Positions 1 through 7,767 of a stretch of 64,000 bases of DNA are shown piece after piece. The stretch's first letter is position 1, and the number at the start of each line of letters is the position of its first letter. The stretch covers positions 124,001 through 188,000 of the forward strand of contig NZ_JAYWTM010000001.1 in assembly GCF_036016195.1 (NCBI RefSeq), given 5' to 3'. This DNA is from Brenneria populi (lineage in GTDB: Bacteria; Pseudomonadota; Gammaproteobacteria; Enterobacterales; Enterobacteriaceae). The position numbers and the translations under genes were made by a program. The notes beneath the pieces were generated by a model. That model saw only the letters and a program-made list of their open reading frames with translations, was not told where the DNA came from and made no database searches.

Positions 1-216
1 CGTTCTTTTCTTGTCAAGCTTCTCCTGACAATCAATGCAATAGCGCACGCCGGGCAAGGCTTTTCGACGGGCTTCCGGTATGGTCGCGCCGCATTCGTCG
101 CAGTAATGCGCGCTTTCCCCGTTAGCCAACTGACTGCGGGCATGCGCAATAGCATCATTTACAGTCGCATCAATTTGATCCTGAACGGCGCCATCATTTG
201 ACCAGCCACTAGCCAT
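1..216 (-). CDS. ybiI: DksA/TraR-family zinc-finger protein, YbiI-like (3' end outside window)
   Basis: The gene is read leftwards and is cut by the window edge after 72 codons; E. coli YbiI, from memory, is about 88 residues. The N-terminus (MASGWSNDGAVQDQID) and the C4 zinc-finger core (CDECGATIPEARRKALPGVRYCIDCQ) match YbiI closely. The first cysteine pair is CDEC and the second CIDC, spaced as in DksA/TraR proteins, but the long coiled coil of DksA is absent. Two ATGs lie in tandem (219 and 216). I chose 216 because GGAGGT at 221-226 is then properly spaced. The biological role of this short DksA-like family is not established; binding to RNA polymerase is a family inference only. Confidence 0.88.
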   Translation of the reverse strand, partial: MASGWSNDGAVQDQIDATVNDAIAHARSQLANGESAHYCDECGATIPEARRKALPGVRYCIDCQEKLDKKRT

Positions 217-312
217 CATTACCTCCGGAGAATAGCGAATCTTCCCTTAGTATTGGGGGTAAATCGCACAATTCAAGAATGACCACTCAAGAATAACGGC
301 GGCGCAATGGGT

Positions 313-834
313 TTAGATGGCATCAGCGGGGGGATTTTCGTGACGATCGGTATATTCGACGCGCGCAATCAACTGCTCTATCTCTTTATCGGAAAATACC
401 TCGATGCCGTGCGTTTTCAGAAGCTCCGCCGTCACGCCGTTTCCCGGCGTTTGCTTGCCATCAAACTTGCCGCTGTATATCACATTACTGCCGCAAGAAG
501 GGCTGCCTTCGGTGAGTAATGCAAAACGGCATCCGTGCTGTTTCGCCATTTGCAAGGTTAGCCAGGCGCCTAAAATATAGCGTTCCGTAACATCGGCGCC
601 GGTGGCCTCCACGACTCTGGCGCCTTGGGCTATCACAGCGTTTCCATTTCGGGATGCGACAATCTCAGCGGAAGGGCGGGGAGTGGGGAAGCCGGCCGCC
701 AGTTCGGGGCAAAAGACCACCAGACGCGATTGCTGTCGCCACTGCGCGAGGTACGCCGCGACCGACTTTTTATCGGAGCCGTTATAACGCACCGGAAAAC
801 CGGATAGACAGGCACTAATTAGAATTTTACTCAT
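313..834 (-). CDS. DUF523 protein, TudS-like iron-sulfur desulfurase candidate
   Basis: 173 residues. The protein has the DUF523 hallmarks: SACLSG with Cys9 near the N-terminus, the FCPE motif with Cys42, and GSPSCGS with Cys114. In the characterised family member TudS, three cysteines at equivalent places bind a [4Fe-5S] cluster used to desulfurise 2-thiouracil. All three are present here, so a similar cluster is plausible, but the substrate is inferred only from family membership. Length is typical for a stand-alone DUF523 protein. The gene is monocistronic as far as can be seen, lying between the ybiI-like gene and a small toxin-like gene, all on the minus strand. Confidence 0.85.
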   Translation of the reverse strand: MSKILISACLSGFPVRYNGSDKKSVAAYLAQWRQQSRLVVFCPELAAGFPTPRPSAEIVASRNGNAVIAQGARVVEATGADVTERYILGAWLTLQMAKQHGCRFALLTEGSPSCGSNVIYSGKFDGKQTPGNGVTAELLKTHGIEVFSDKEIEQLIARVEYTDRHENPPADAI

Positions 835-914
835 GGGAAAAGATATTGCGTAAAGGCAACTATCATAGCCGGGTTAATTTCAGGCGCAAGCGTTCTTCGG
901 CACACTCTGCGTCG

Positions 915-1100
915 TTAAAAGATGGAGAACAGTAACACGACGGGGAAGCTTAGCGGCCAGGTAACTCCGATGAGCAAGGATGTCAGAACCCGGATAGTCA
1001 GCGAGTTATCTCGGCTCAGCAGAAAAGTGACGAGGAGTGAAATAACGAATCCGATGCAGTAAATAAGTTTAATCGATTCCCACAAGGTCTGGTGTGGCAC
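915..1100 (-). CDS. GhoT/OrtT-family small inner-membrane toxin (orphan)
   Basis: 61 residues with two hydrophobic segments (about residues 9-28 and 40-60). The C-terminal half, IRVLTSLLIGVTWPLSFP followed by VVLLFSIF, is nearly superimposable on E. coli GhoT and OrtT (IRLLSAFLVGITWPMSLP / VALLFSLF). Those proteins insert in the inner membrane and lower membrane potential and ATP. The start is a GTG at 1098-1100 preceded by GGAAG at about the right distance. GhoT is silenced by the endoribonuclease antitoxin GhoS. No GhoS-like ORF is visible upstream (1101-1292) or downstream, so the arrangement resembles the orphan toxin OrtT. Whether it answers to GhoT or OrtT cannot be decided by eye. Confidence 0.8.
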   Translation of the reverse strand: MPHQTLWESIKLIYCIGFVISLLVTFLLSRDNSLTIRVLTSLLIGVTWPLSFPVVLLFSIF

Positions 1101-1292
1101 GTTTGCTTCCTTTTATGCTTAATGCGCCTGCATTCTATGCTGTTAATATTTTATGATCAATTTTTTAACCCATTGATTCCATACAAGGCTTCCTGCGTCG
1201 CCCCGCTGCTCAATCCGACCGGCGGATGAGCGGTTAGGACGCCGATTCTGTACTACAGTAAAAGCGTCTGTTGATTTCACCGGCATACTGTT

Positions 1293-1586
1293 ATGAGAAT
1301 GATGCTTGGGCTGGCTCCCCTGGTTCTGGTTACGCTTTTTTCGCCAATTCATACTATGGCGCAGTTACACAAGATTTCTGACGAGCAGGTCAAAGAACTG
1401 ATAATTCAAGAATCTATTTCCGCCTATTCAGGAAACTGTCCCTGTCCTTATCATTTCGCGCGTAACGGCAGCCGCTGCGGTAAAAGGAGCGCCTGGAGCC
1501 GACGCGGAGGATACGCCCCCATTTGCTATAAAAACGAGGTATCAACGAGAATGGTTGTCGAATGGCGGCAGCATAAAGAGCGTTAG
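1293..1586 (+). CDS. Secreted cysteine-rich small protein of unknown function
   Basis: 97 residues. It starts with a clear Sec signal peptide (MRMMLGLAPLVLVTLFSPIHTMA, likely cut after Ala23). The mature part is about 74 residues with four cysteines in a compact block: NCPCPYHFARNGSRCGKRSA, then a GGYAPICY motif. Spacing of the cysteines suggests a small disulfide-bonded periplasmic or exported domain, perhaps metal-binding; this is inference. ATG codons occur at 1293, 1299 and 1302 and no strong ribosome site separates them, so the exact start is uncertain by three residues. It lies opposite in direction to its left neighbour and shares no obvious operon. Confidence 0.65.
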   Translation: MRMMLGLAPLVLVTLFSPIHTMAQLHKISDEQVKELIIQESISAYSGNCPCPYHFARNGSRCGKRSAWSRRGGYAPICYKNEVSTRMVVEWRQHKER

Positions 1587-1825
1587 CGGCGCGGGCGACG
1601 GTAAAAATAAACGGCCGCTTGGTTGGCTAATTCAATAATTTTTCCTTGCAGAATTAATATAGTAAATGAGCAGGATAAATGGTGTATTATCATTGAGTGA
1701 CGGATTACAGGAGTCAGGTGATTAATGATCTTATTGTGACGGAAATATTAATTTTTTGTTTCAGTATGGACATTGATCGGGGACTGTCATAGCTTGTTGT
1801 TTTATCCCACAAGAAAGGTAATAAA

Positions 1826-2104
1826 ATGAGTGAGATATCTAGCCTGTCGCTAAAGATCCCATCGGATCTGAAAGAAAAAATTAAAGTCGCTGCCCAGGAA
1901 AAGGGGGTTTCAATCAGCGCGGAAGTGAGTGAAAGATTATTACAGAGCTTCGAGGATGGTGAAAAAGCATACCTGTCGCCGGTGGAAGCGGTGGATAGTC
2001 AAGACACCAAAGAGGAGGAAGAGTCTCAGTTAACGCAGAAAGAAATCAAGAAAATTAGAGCGTTACTTAAAGATAAAACGAAAAACTCTTCAAAGAAAAA
2101 ATAA
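1826..2104 (+). CDS. Arc/MetJ-type ribbon-helix-helix protein
   Basis: 92 residues. Residues about 5-45 (LSLKIPSDLKEKIKVAAQEKG, then VSISAEVSERLLQSF) show the beta-strand, helix, helix pattern of Arc-like ribbon-helix-helix DNA-binding proteins. The tail (about 46-92) is charged, with an acidic stretch followed by a lysine-rich C-terminus ending SSKKK. A ribosome site (AGAAAGG) lies 7-8 nt before the ATG. No toxin or transfer gene is coupled to it, so partner and targets are unknown. It sits in an AT-rich stretch quite unlike the GC-rich core around it, which points to acquisition by transfer and makes a role as a repressor of a small mobile or accessory function possible but unproven. Confidence 0.7.
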   Translation: MSEISSLSLKIPSDLKEKIKVAAQEKGVSISAEVSERLLQSFEDGEKAYLSPVEAVDSQDTKEEEESQLTQKEIKKIRALLKDKTKNSSKKK

Positions 2105-2177
2105 TATTCCGCGATTTAGCATGTCATGACATAACGTTCATGCCGTTATGCGCTATGTCATGGCATCGCTCTCTTTT

Positions 2178-2379
2178 ATACCTCAAATCACTTGAGTTGC
2201 AGGACGAAACGTTACCGTTTTGAACAATGCGAAACGTCGGTTCTTTACCGGCGGACTTATAAATGACCTCCGTAACGCGCATTGCCGCGACAAGCTTGCG
2301 ACGGCTTAGAGGGCAAGCCCGCGATGGACCGAGCAGCAAAGCCAACGCACCTGTAGTTTGTGTTATGAAGGAGATATAA
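2178..2379. repeat. Dispersed repeat with imperfect inverted ends, copy A (about 200 bp)
   Basis: The left end contains ATACCTCAAAT...TTGAGTTGCAGG and the right end contains AAAGCCAACGCACCTG followed by a degenerate TATGAAGGAGATATA. The same end pairs recur at 3110-3217, 56840-56904 and 58925-59006. This is the longest and most diverged copy; its middle (2214-2335) is not shared with the others. Confidence 0.55.
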
Positions 2380-2465
2380 CGAACATCAAGATTTATGATA
2401 TAAATCAGTAAGGTTTCCCTATCTTTTGCCGATAAATGCTATTCATACCATTTGTGGAGGCAATT

Positions 2466-2732
2466 ATGTTAATGGGAACTCTTAAAGAAACGCTGATTTT
2501 TGTACAAGATGACGGTATCGGACATCATCGGTACGAGATCTACAAGAGTGACCATCAGAGCGGGTATTTCGCTGTTATCTATATTCAGAAATCAATCCTA
2601 TTAAATGATTCGACCGTTGTTATTTGGGATATTGATAATTCATACTGGCGTATGAAGTCACACTATATTCCTAATGCTCGTATGGAATGCGAAAATCACT
2701 GGAAAGAAACGTATCGCATATTTTCTAATTGA
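2466..2732 (+). CDS. Hypothetical protein of an AT-rich islet
   Basis: 88 residues from the ATG at 2466, chosen because TGGAGG at 2455-2460 is well placed before it; an upstream in-frame ATG at 2436 has no such site. I do not recognise the family. There is no signal peptide or membrane segment. The protein is rich in aromatic residues, with a central beta-like part (GYFAVIYIQ, TVVIWDIDNSYW) and two histidine-containing stretches. Base composition is clearly lower in GC than the flanking core genes, as for the ribbon-helix-helix gene upstream. The strong ribosome site and full-length open frame argue that it is expressed. Confidence 0.5.
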   Translation: MLMGTLKETLIFVQDDGIGHHRYEIYKSDHQSGYFAVIYIQKSILLNDSTVVIWDIDNSYWRMKSHYIPNARMECENHWKETYRIFSN

Positions 2733-3402
2733 TAAAAATAAAAGAAAAAATAATATTATTTTTCTTTTTGTGTTTAATTAATTTTTTGTGTGTGGCTGAA
2801 TCTGTTATTTTTCATAAGGCAATGACAATCTTCTAATTTGTTATCTATTTATTCTTGTTAATTAACGACCTTGCTTATCTGTAAAATAAGTGAATTGCGA
2901 TAAACCGATCGATTAAATAGATATATAAAAATACAAAATATCTTTGAAGAAGATATAAAGATTATTGCTAACGCGCCGATACCTGTTTGGTCATTAGGGA
3001 TGAGTATGCAAATTGGGTGGTTTCTACAGGATTGATAAGTGATTAACCCTTATCTTTAGTATGTTTTCTTTTTCAGCTAAAATCGGTAGGCATTGCGACA
3101 CTTCGTATCTACCCTAGATAATTCTAGTTGTAGGAAGGCGGCCCCAACGAGGGCGAATTCCATGGATGGGGCGAGTAACAAAGCCAACGCTCAGGCAACT
3201 TGAAGTATGACGGGTATGGCCCGGAATCGGCTCGGCGTCAGTATCAGTGCGGATACCGTCTGGCTTAACGAATGGTCCGCTCCTCTTGCCGCCTTCTCCC
3301 TGATAACGATTGTCTGGTGGTATCGTCTCTTGGCGTATTGTTTATCGACGAAGGTTGATAAATCCATGATCCAGGGCTCATATCATTTTTTAATATAGGA
3401 AA
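2733..3402. other. AT-rich non-coding stretch
   Basis: About 670 bases with no convincing gene. It is markedly AT-rich up to about 3060 (runs of A and T, poly-T tracts), then contains repeat copy B. A 63-codon open frame at 3207-3398 starts inside the repeat, lacks a ribosome site and resembles no family, so I do not call it. The composition would suit H-NS binding, which is inference. Confidence 0.5.
3110..3217. repeat. Dispersed repeat with imperfect inverted ends, copy B (about 108 bp)
   Basis: Left end TACCCTAGATAATTCTAGTTG; right end GCAACTTGAAGTATGACGGG then TAT. The right end reversed (ATACCCGTCATACTTCAAG) is an imperfect match to the left end, so the element has inverted termini. Internal part GCGAGTAACAAAGCCAACGC is shared with copy D. 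The structure is like a miniature non-autonomous element; similar sequences are common in Yersinia, Serratia and Pectobacterium genomes as I recall them. Confidence 0.7.
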
Positions 3403-3429
3403 TAAAGTACAACGATAGATATCCGAGGA
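3403..3429 (+). promoter_or_regulatory. Possible sigma-28 (FliA) promoter for the chemoreceptor
   Basis: TAAAGTAC, 11 bases, then TCCGAGGA. The consensus is TAAAGTTT-N11-GCCGATAA, giving 6 of 8 and 5 of 8 matches with the correct spacing, about 85 bp before the chemoreceptor start. Chemoreceptor genes are commonly FliA-dependent. The weak -10 keeps confidence low. Confidence 0.4.
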
Positions 3430-3514
3430 CCATCCTATTTAATAGAGTTGTTTCGATTGAGTGACGGTTATTCCCTCGGATAGAAATCGAATGGATAAAC
3501 AAAAGGAGATTTCA

Positions 3515-5173
3515 ATGAATTTATCCAACTGGCGTATAGGATATCGATTAGGGGCGGGCTTCTCTTTTCTGGTGTTGATGCTGTTGATTGTCGGTGGCGT
3601 AGCGGTAACAAAATTAACCGATTTTAATAAAAAAATGGATGATATCGTCTCTCAGGATTATCCATTAACCGTAAAAAGCAATCAGTTAATCGATGAGTTG
3701 AACGCCTTCCTCAATAATCAGCAGGTATTGTTTCTATTAAAAACGCAAGCTGAAATTAATCATCAGCTGGAGCTTGGCAAAGAAAACTCGATAAAGGTTT
3801 CTCAATTAATGGATTATCTGCAAAAACATGCGGTGGATGAAAGATCGCTGGCTGTTTTGCGTTCAATTGGCGATATCCGCAGGGATTTCCTTGCTTCGGC
3901 CAACAAACTGTCCGGGTTCATTGTCGCCGGAGATGTGGAAAGCGCCACTAAAGAGTATTTCAACGTAACGCGCGTCGAGCAGCAGAAGTATAAGGATAAA
4001 GTCGCTGAACTGATTGATTCGCAAGATGAGAAAATGTCGGCATCGGCAAATAATGTCGCGGAAAGCTACCAAGAGACGCTGATCGCCATGGCCATCGTTG
4101 TTATCGCCAGCATCATCGCGGGGCTGGTTATCGCTCTGTTGATCACGCGCAGCGTGACGCGTCCGCTGCAAGATGCGCTGGTTGTGGCGGAGAACGTCGC
4201 CAAAGGGGACTTGACGTCGGAAATCAAGACTGGCCGCAAAGATGAAACCGGGATGTTGCTGACGGCCTTACAGAACATGAATGCCAGCCTGAGGCAAATT
4301 GTTACGCAGGTTAGGGACGGCGCGGAAACCATTTCAAGCGCCGCCTCGCAGATTGCGGCCGGCAACCAGGATCTTTCCGCCAGAACGGAGGAGCAGGCCA
4401 GCTCCCTGGAGGAGACGGCATCGTCCATGGAACAGCTGACGTCGACGATAAAGAATACGGCGGATAACACCGTTCAGGCGACCGAGCTTGCCGCGAATAC
4501 ATCGGATACCGTGGAAAAAAGCGGCAAGATGATGGAAAAGGTGACGCAGGAAATGCGCGGAATCAGGGATTCGTCGCAGCGTATGGCCGAAATTATCAGC
4601 GTGATCGACGGCATCGCCTTCCAGACCAATATATTGGCGCTGAATGCCGCCGTAGAGGCCGCGCGCGCGGGCGAACAGGGGCGGGGGTTCGCCGTCGTCG
4701 CCAGCGAAGTTCGCGCTTTGGCGCAAAGAAGCGCCACGGCGGCCAAAGAGATTAAAGAATTGATCGATGATTCATTTAACAAGGTTCAGGACGGCATGGG
4801 GCTGGTGGAGGAAACCGGCGTTACCATGAACTCTCTGGTGATAAATGTGCAGGGCGTTAACAGCATTATCAGCGAAATCGCGCAGGCGAGCCGCGAACAG
4901 AGCGATGGCATTAACCAAATCAATCTGGCCGTTGGACAAATCGACACCACGACGCAACAAAACGCGGCGCTGGTTGAAGAGTCGGCCGCCGCGGCGCTCT
5001 CTTTACAGGAGCAGGCCCATAATCTCACCCAGACGGTCAGCGTATTTAAACTGGCTGCGGCGCATAGCGGCGGCGCGGTAAGCAGGAAGGCCCCGGCGTT
5101 GCCGCCCGCGGAAAGCGCGGAAATTCCGCAGGAGAAGAAAACGGGCGAGCTGGCGGACTGGCGCGCTTTTTAA
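3515..5173 (+). CDS. Methyl-accepting chemotaxis protein
   Basis: 552 residues. Order of parts: a first membrane helix (about 12-33), a periplasmic four-helix-bundle ligand domain (about 35-190), a second membrane helix (about 190-212), a HAMP domain, and a long cytoplasmic signalling hairpin with the conserved tip FQTNILALNAAVEAARAGEQ followed by GRGFAVVASEVRALAQRSA. The last residues are DWRAF after a proline-rich linker, which fits the tethering pentapeptide (xWxxF) that recruits CheR and CheB, so the receptor can probably methylate itself and neighbours. The start is the ATG at 3515 behind AAAAGGAG; upstream in-frame starts lack such a site. The ligand cannot be read from the sequence. 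It stands alone, away from che and flagellar genes. Confidence 0.95.
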   Translation: MNLSNWRIGYRLGAGFSFLVLMLLIVGGVAVTKLTDFNKKMDDIVSQDYPLTVKSNQLIDELNAFLNNQQVLFLLKTQAEINHQLELGKENSIKVSQLMDYLQKHAVDERSLAVLRSIGDIRRDFLASANKLSGFIVAGDVESATKEYFNVTRVEQQKYKDKVAELIDSQDEKMSASANNVAESYQETLIAMAIVVIASIIAGLVIALLITRSVTRPLQDALVVAENVAKGDLTSEIKTGRKDETGMLLTALQNMNASLRQIVTQVRDGAETISSAASQIAAGNQDLSARTEEQASSLEETASSMEQLTSTIKNTADNTVQATELAANTSDTVEKSGKMMEKVTQEMRGIRDSSQRMAEIISVIDGIAFQTNILALNAAVEAARAGEQGRGFAVVASEVRALAQRSATAAKEIKELIDDSFNKVQDGMGLVEETGVTMNSLVINVQGVNSIISEIAQASREQSDGINQINLAVGQIDTTTQQNAALVEESAAAALSLQEQAHNLTQTVSVFKLAAAHSGGAVSRKAPALPPAESAEIPQEKKTGELADWRAF

Positions 5174-5241
5174 GGTAGCCCGACAGTTATGATCGCCAAA
5201 GAATGCTTCAATGGCGGTTTTTTCTACGATGGCCGTCATGC

Positions 5242-6744
5242 CTAAAGCGCCTGGGGAATCGCGGTTCGATTCAGGCGCCAGCGGATAAGGTCGATCAGCA
5301 TAAACAGCAGTAAGCTGGCGCCCATAACGGGTAGGCAGACGGCAAGCAGAACGCTAACGGCGATCGCTAGCATTCTGGGCGCGCGGCGGGTTTTTAATAA
5401 CGCTGCGGTCAGCGTTTTAACCGGATTGCCGGCGCCCTGATATGCAGGGCGCCGAATCCACCACATGCGATATCCCCAGATAATGGTCGCGCAAAGCCCA
5501 AGGCCGAAAATAGCCAGCAGAATCTGGTTGGGCAAGCCGAACAGCACGCCCATATGCGCGTCAACCCCCCAGCGGGTGAGCTTGGCCGCCAATGGGAAGG
5601 TATTGAAATCCGTTTTGTCGACGACCTCAAGCGTTGCCGGGTTAACCGCAACGGCATCGACCTGTGTCGGCCAGGCGCGATCGATTTCAGCGACGGTCCA
5701 GGCCTGGTTGGGGTAACGGGCCGGCTTGATCTCGATTTTCAGGGCGTCAATGCCCGCGCTTCTGGCGGCGGCCAATACGCGATCGAAAATTTCGGCCGGC
5801 GCCGCCGTTCCGTGGGCTGAAACCGTCGGCATATGATGCTCCGCGTGTTCGTCCGCATGCCGATGTTCGTCGCCTCCCATCGGCTCGCCGTTAAGCTGCG
5901 TTTTCACCGTAGGGGTTTGCCAGCCCAATAGGTTTCTGGCCACCGAAATATTATTGCCCGCCCACTGCGACCAGGTAAGCCCGGTCGCGGAAAAGAACAG
6001 CATCCCCAGCAGCAGGCATAACCCCATGGTGGTATGGCGGCGGCGCAGGCGCCTTTTCCGCGCCGCCGGCGTTCGCTCGATTTTCTGGCCGCGTCGTCCG
6101 GCGGACGCGGTAGAACGCCGGGTGGCGCGCCAGATGAGTACTCCTCCCAACGCGGCTACCCACAGCCAGGAGGCGGCAAGCTCGCTGTAAATACGCCCAA
6201 TATCGCCGAGCAGCAACCCCCGGTGCAGATAATCTATCCAGGTGCGGAAAGGCAGAATGCCGCTGGTGCCGTAAACCGTTTCGGCGCCGCGAATCGCCAG
6301 CGATACCGGGTCGACGAAAATGGCCCGGCTTTCCGAGGGCGCCAATTCCGGCATGGCGAACATCACTCTCGTGGTTTCGCCTTGTTTGGGTGCCGGACGA
6401 ATGGCGCTCAGTCGGGCCGCATCATGATGCGCGAATACGGTTTGCGCGGCGGCGATTTGCGCCGCCAGCCAATGGGGCGCGCCGCGGCTTTCGGTAAAAA
6501 GCTGGTGTGCGTAGAGACGGTTTTCAATTTGCGGCGTCAGTACATATAGCGTCCCCGTGAGCGCGGCGACGAAAATGAAGGGGCCGACAAAAATACCGAT
6601 ATAAAAATGAAGACGAATCAATAAGGCGAGCAGCGCGGCGCGCGGTGATACGGTATCTGATATTGCGTTTTGCGGTAAGGGCGTATCCATTTGTAACGCG
6701 CCTCGGCGCGAGGTCGGCGACGCATGGTTTTTAAGATGCGGCAT
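5242..6744 (-). CDS. PepSY-associated transmembrane protein
   Basis: About 500 residues from the ATG at 6744, behind AGAAGG; an ATG at 6690 (MDTPLPQN) is an alternative. The protein has an N-terminal membrane helix (HFYIGIFVGPFIFVAALTG), a large periplasmic PepSY-type region, further membrane helices in the middle (TMGLCLLLGMLFFSATGLTW) and a C-terminal helical pair. A histidine-rich loop (EHRHADEHAEHH) sits between helices. The family (DUF-type PepSY_TM proteins) is often encoded with TonB receptors and metal uptake or metal reductase systems; flavin-linked metal reduction has been proposed for relatives. Its neighbour upstream is a DUF2946 protein, also typical of copper/metal loci, so the two probably form an operon. 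Confidence 0.85.
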   Translation of the reverse strand: MPHLKNHASPTSRRGALQMDTPLPQNAISDTVSPRAALLALLIRLHFYIGIFVGPFIFVAALTGTLYVLTPQIENRLYAHQLFTESRGAPHWLAAQIAAAQTVFAHHDAARLSAIRPAPKQGETTRVMFAMPELAPSESRAIFVDPVSLAIRGAETVYGTSGILPFRTWIDYLHRGLLLGDIGRIYSELAASWLWVAALGGVLIWRATRRSTASAGRRGQKIERTPAARKRRLRRRHTTMGLCLLLGMLFFSATGLTWSQWAGNNISVARNLLGWQTPTVKTQLNGEPMGGDEHRHADEHAEHHMPTVSAHGTAAPAEIFDRVLAAARSAGIDALKIEIKPARYPNQAWTVAEIDRAWPTQVDAVAVNPATLEVVDKTDFNTFPLAAKLTRWGVDAHMGVLFGLPNQILLAIFGLGLCATIIWGYRMWWIRRPAYQGAGNPVKTLTAALLKTRRAPRMLAIAVSVLLAVCLPVMGASLLLFMLIDLIRWRLNRTAIPQAL

Positions 6745-6855
6745 AAAACCTTCTGAAGTCGGTTGACGAGAAATGGCCAAGCCGCGGGCGATGGTCGCAA
6801 CGAGCATCGCCCGCGGATTTTCTTTATAAATACCCGTGGGTCTATCGGCGTTTAT

Positions 6856-7263
6856 TCAGCGGGGCGGCGCGCGCGGCATGGGAGACGCAAATCTCCCGAA
6901 CGGAATGACGGCGGATAAAGGCGTGATAATGCGGCTACGGGTCGGCCGCCGCCTTGCGGCAACGGCGATGCCGGCTATGCCGGACAGCGCGGGCGCGTGG
7001 CAAAACAGAACGCAGTAGCCGCAGGCTTGATGATCCGCCGCCGGGTCCGAACCTGGATGGGAAGGTGCATGCGCGCCGGAGATGTCATGTCCGACGTGAT
7101 GGCGGCGTTCTGTTGAATTCGCTGGGGCGTCTAACGCCTGGAGCCCGCCATGACGACAATGCGCCAGCGTTTGCGAGATCGCCGGCGCAATGAAAATGGT
7201 CAATATAGCGAAGATGCCGCACCAGGCCGGGAAACTTCGCTGCCGCAGCGAGGACAAAAGCAT
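6856..7263 (-). CDS. DUF2946 family protein
   Basis: 135 residues. An N-terminal hydrophobic segment (FPAWCGIFAILTIFIAPAISQTLA) looks like a signal peptide or anchor. The middle carries many histidines and the family signature ACGYCVLFCHAPAL, with cysteines and a histidine that could bind metal. DUF2946 genes are frequently found beside PepSY-TM and TonB-receptor genes in copper-related loci, and here the PepSY-TM gene follows about 110 bp downstream on the same strand. The start at 7263 has no strong ribosome site, so the N-terminus is uncertain. The exact role is unknown. Confidence 0.7.
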   Translation of the reverse strand: MLLSSLRQRSFPAWCGIFAILTIFIAPAISQTLAHCRHGGLQALDAPANSTERRHHVGHDISGAHAPSHPGSDPAADHQACGYCVLFCHAPALSGIAGIAVAARRRPTRSRIITPLSAVIPFGRFASPMPRAPPR

Positions 7264-7767
7264 AAGCGTGGCGTTCAGGCCTATCGGATTCCGTGGCCGA
7301 CACTGTACCCCATTTATTCTGGCGTTGTTACATAAATGTTTGCGTGTCGTTTCAATAAGGACTCTCGGTAAACAGAATATTCCTGAAGCCAGAGCGCGGT
7401 GGTATTCGATATAGTGGAATAGACATTGCCGATAGGCATCAGACGTTTTCCGGCATACGCCGGGTGAATGGCGATTTAATGGGCGGCGCGCGGCGAAACC
7501 GTCGCGGCGCCGGCGAAATAGGGGAGGGCAGGTTGCATTTGATGTCGTTGCATACAGATTCCACGTCCGGCGCGGCCGAAACGGGGCGCGCGAAAAATGA
7601 GCATGCCGCCTGTCTTCTTTTTTTCATCAGGACTATCATCTACCGGCGTTCCGGTTGCTTAAACGCTGACCTATTATGATGAATCATATCGTTATCAAGT
7701 TGTCGGAAAGCTAACTTATCCTTTAATATGGATTTTAATTGATTGAAGCACACGAACAGGGGGAGTT
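7264..7767. other. Long non-coding interval upstream of opgG
   Basis: About 500 bases between the divergent DUF2946 gene and opgG. In E. coli the divergent neighbour of opgG is opgC (mdoC); no trace of it is visible here. Two overlapping open frames on opposite strands (7439-7639, 7464-7679) are arginine-rich, lack ribosome sites and look like noise. The last 90 bases are AT-rich and probably hold the opgGH promoter, which I cannot place precisely. Confidence 0.45.

Noticed and set aside
2124..2345. A 73-codon minus-strand frame
   Set aside because: It lies over repeat copy A and has no coding features.
3028..3046. An FNR-like sequence (TTGATAAGTGATTAA)
   Set aside because: The second half does not fit ATCAA, and it is far from any start codon.
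3207..3398. A 63-codon open frame after repeat copy B
   Set aside because: Starts in the repeat's right end, has no ribosome site and no recognisable features.
7439..7679. Overlapping short frames on both strands upstream of opgG
   Set aside because: Low-complexity, arginine-rich, no ribosome sites; more likely non-coding.
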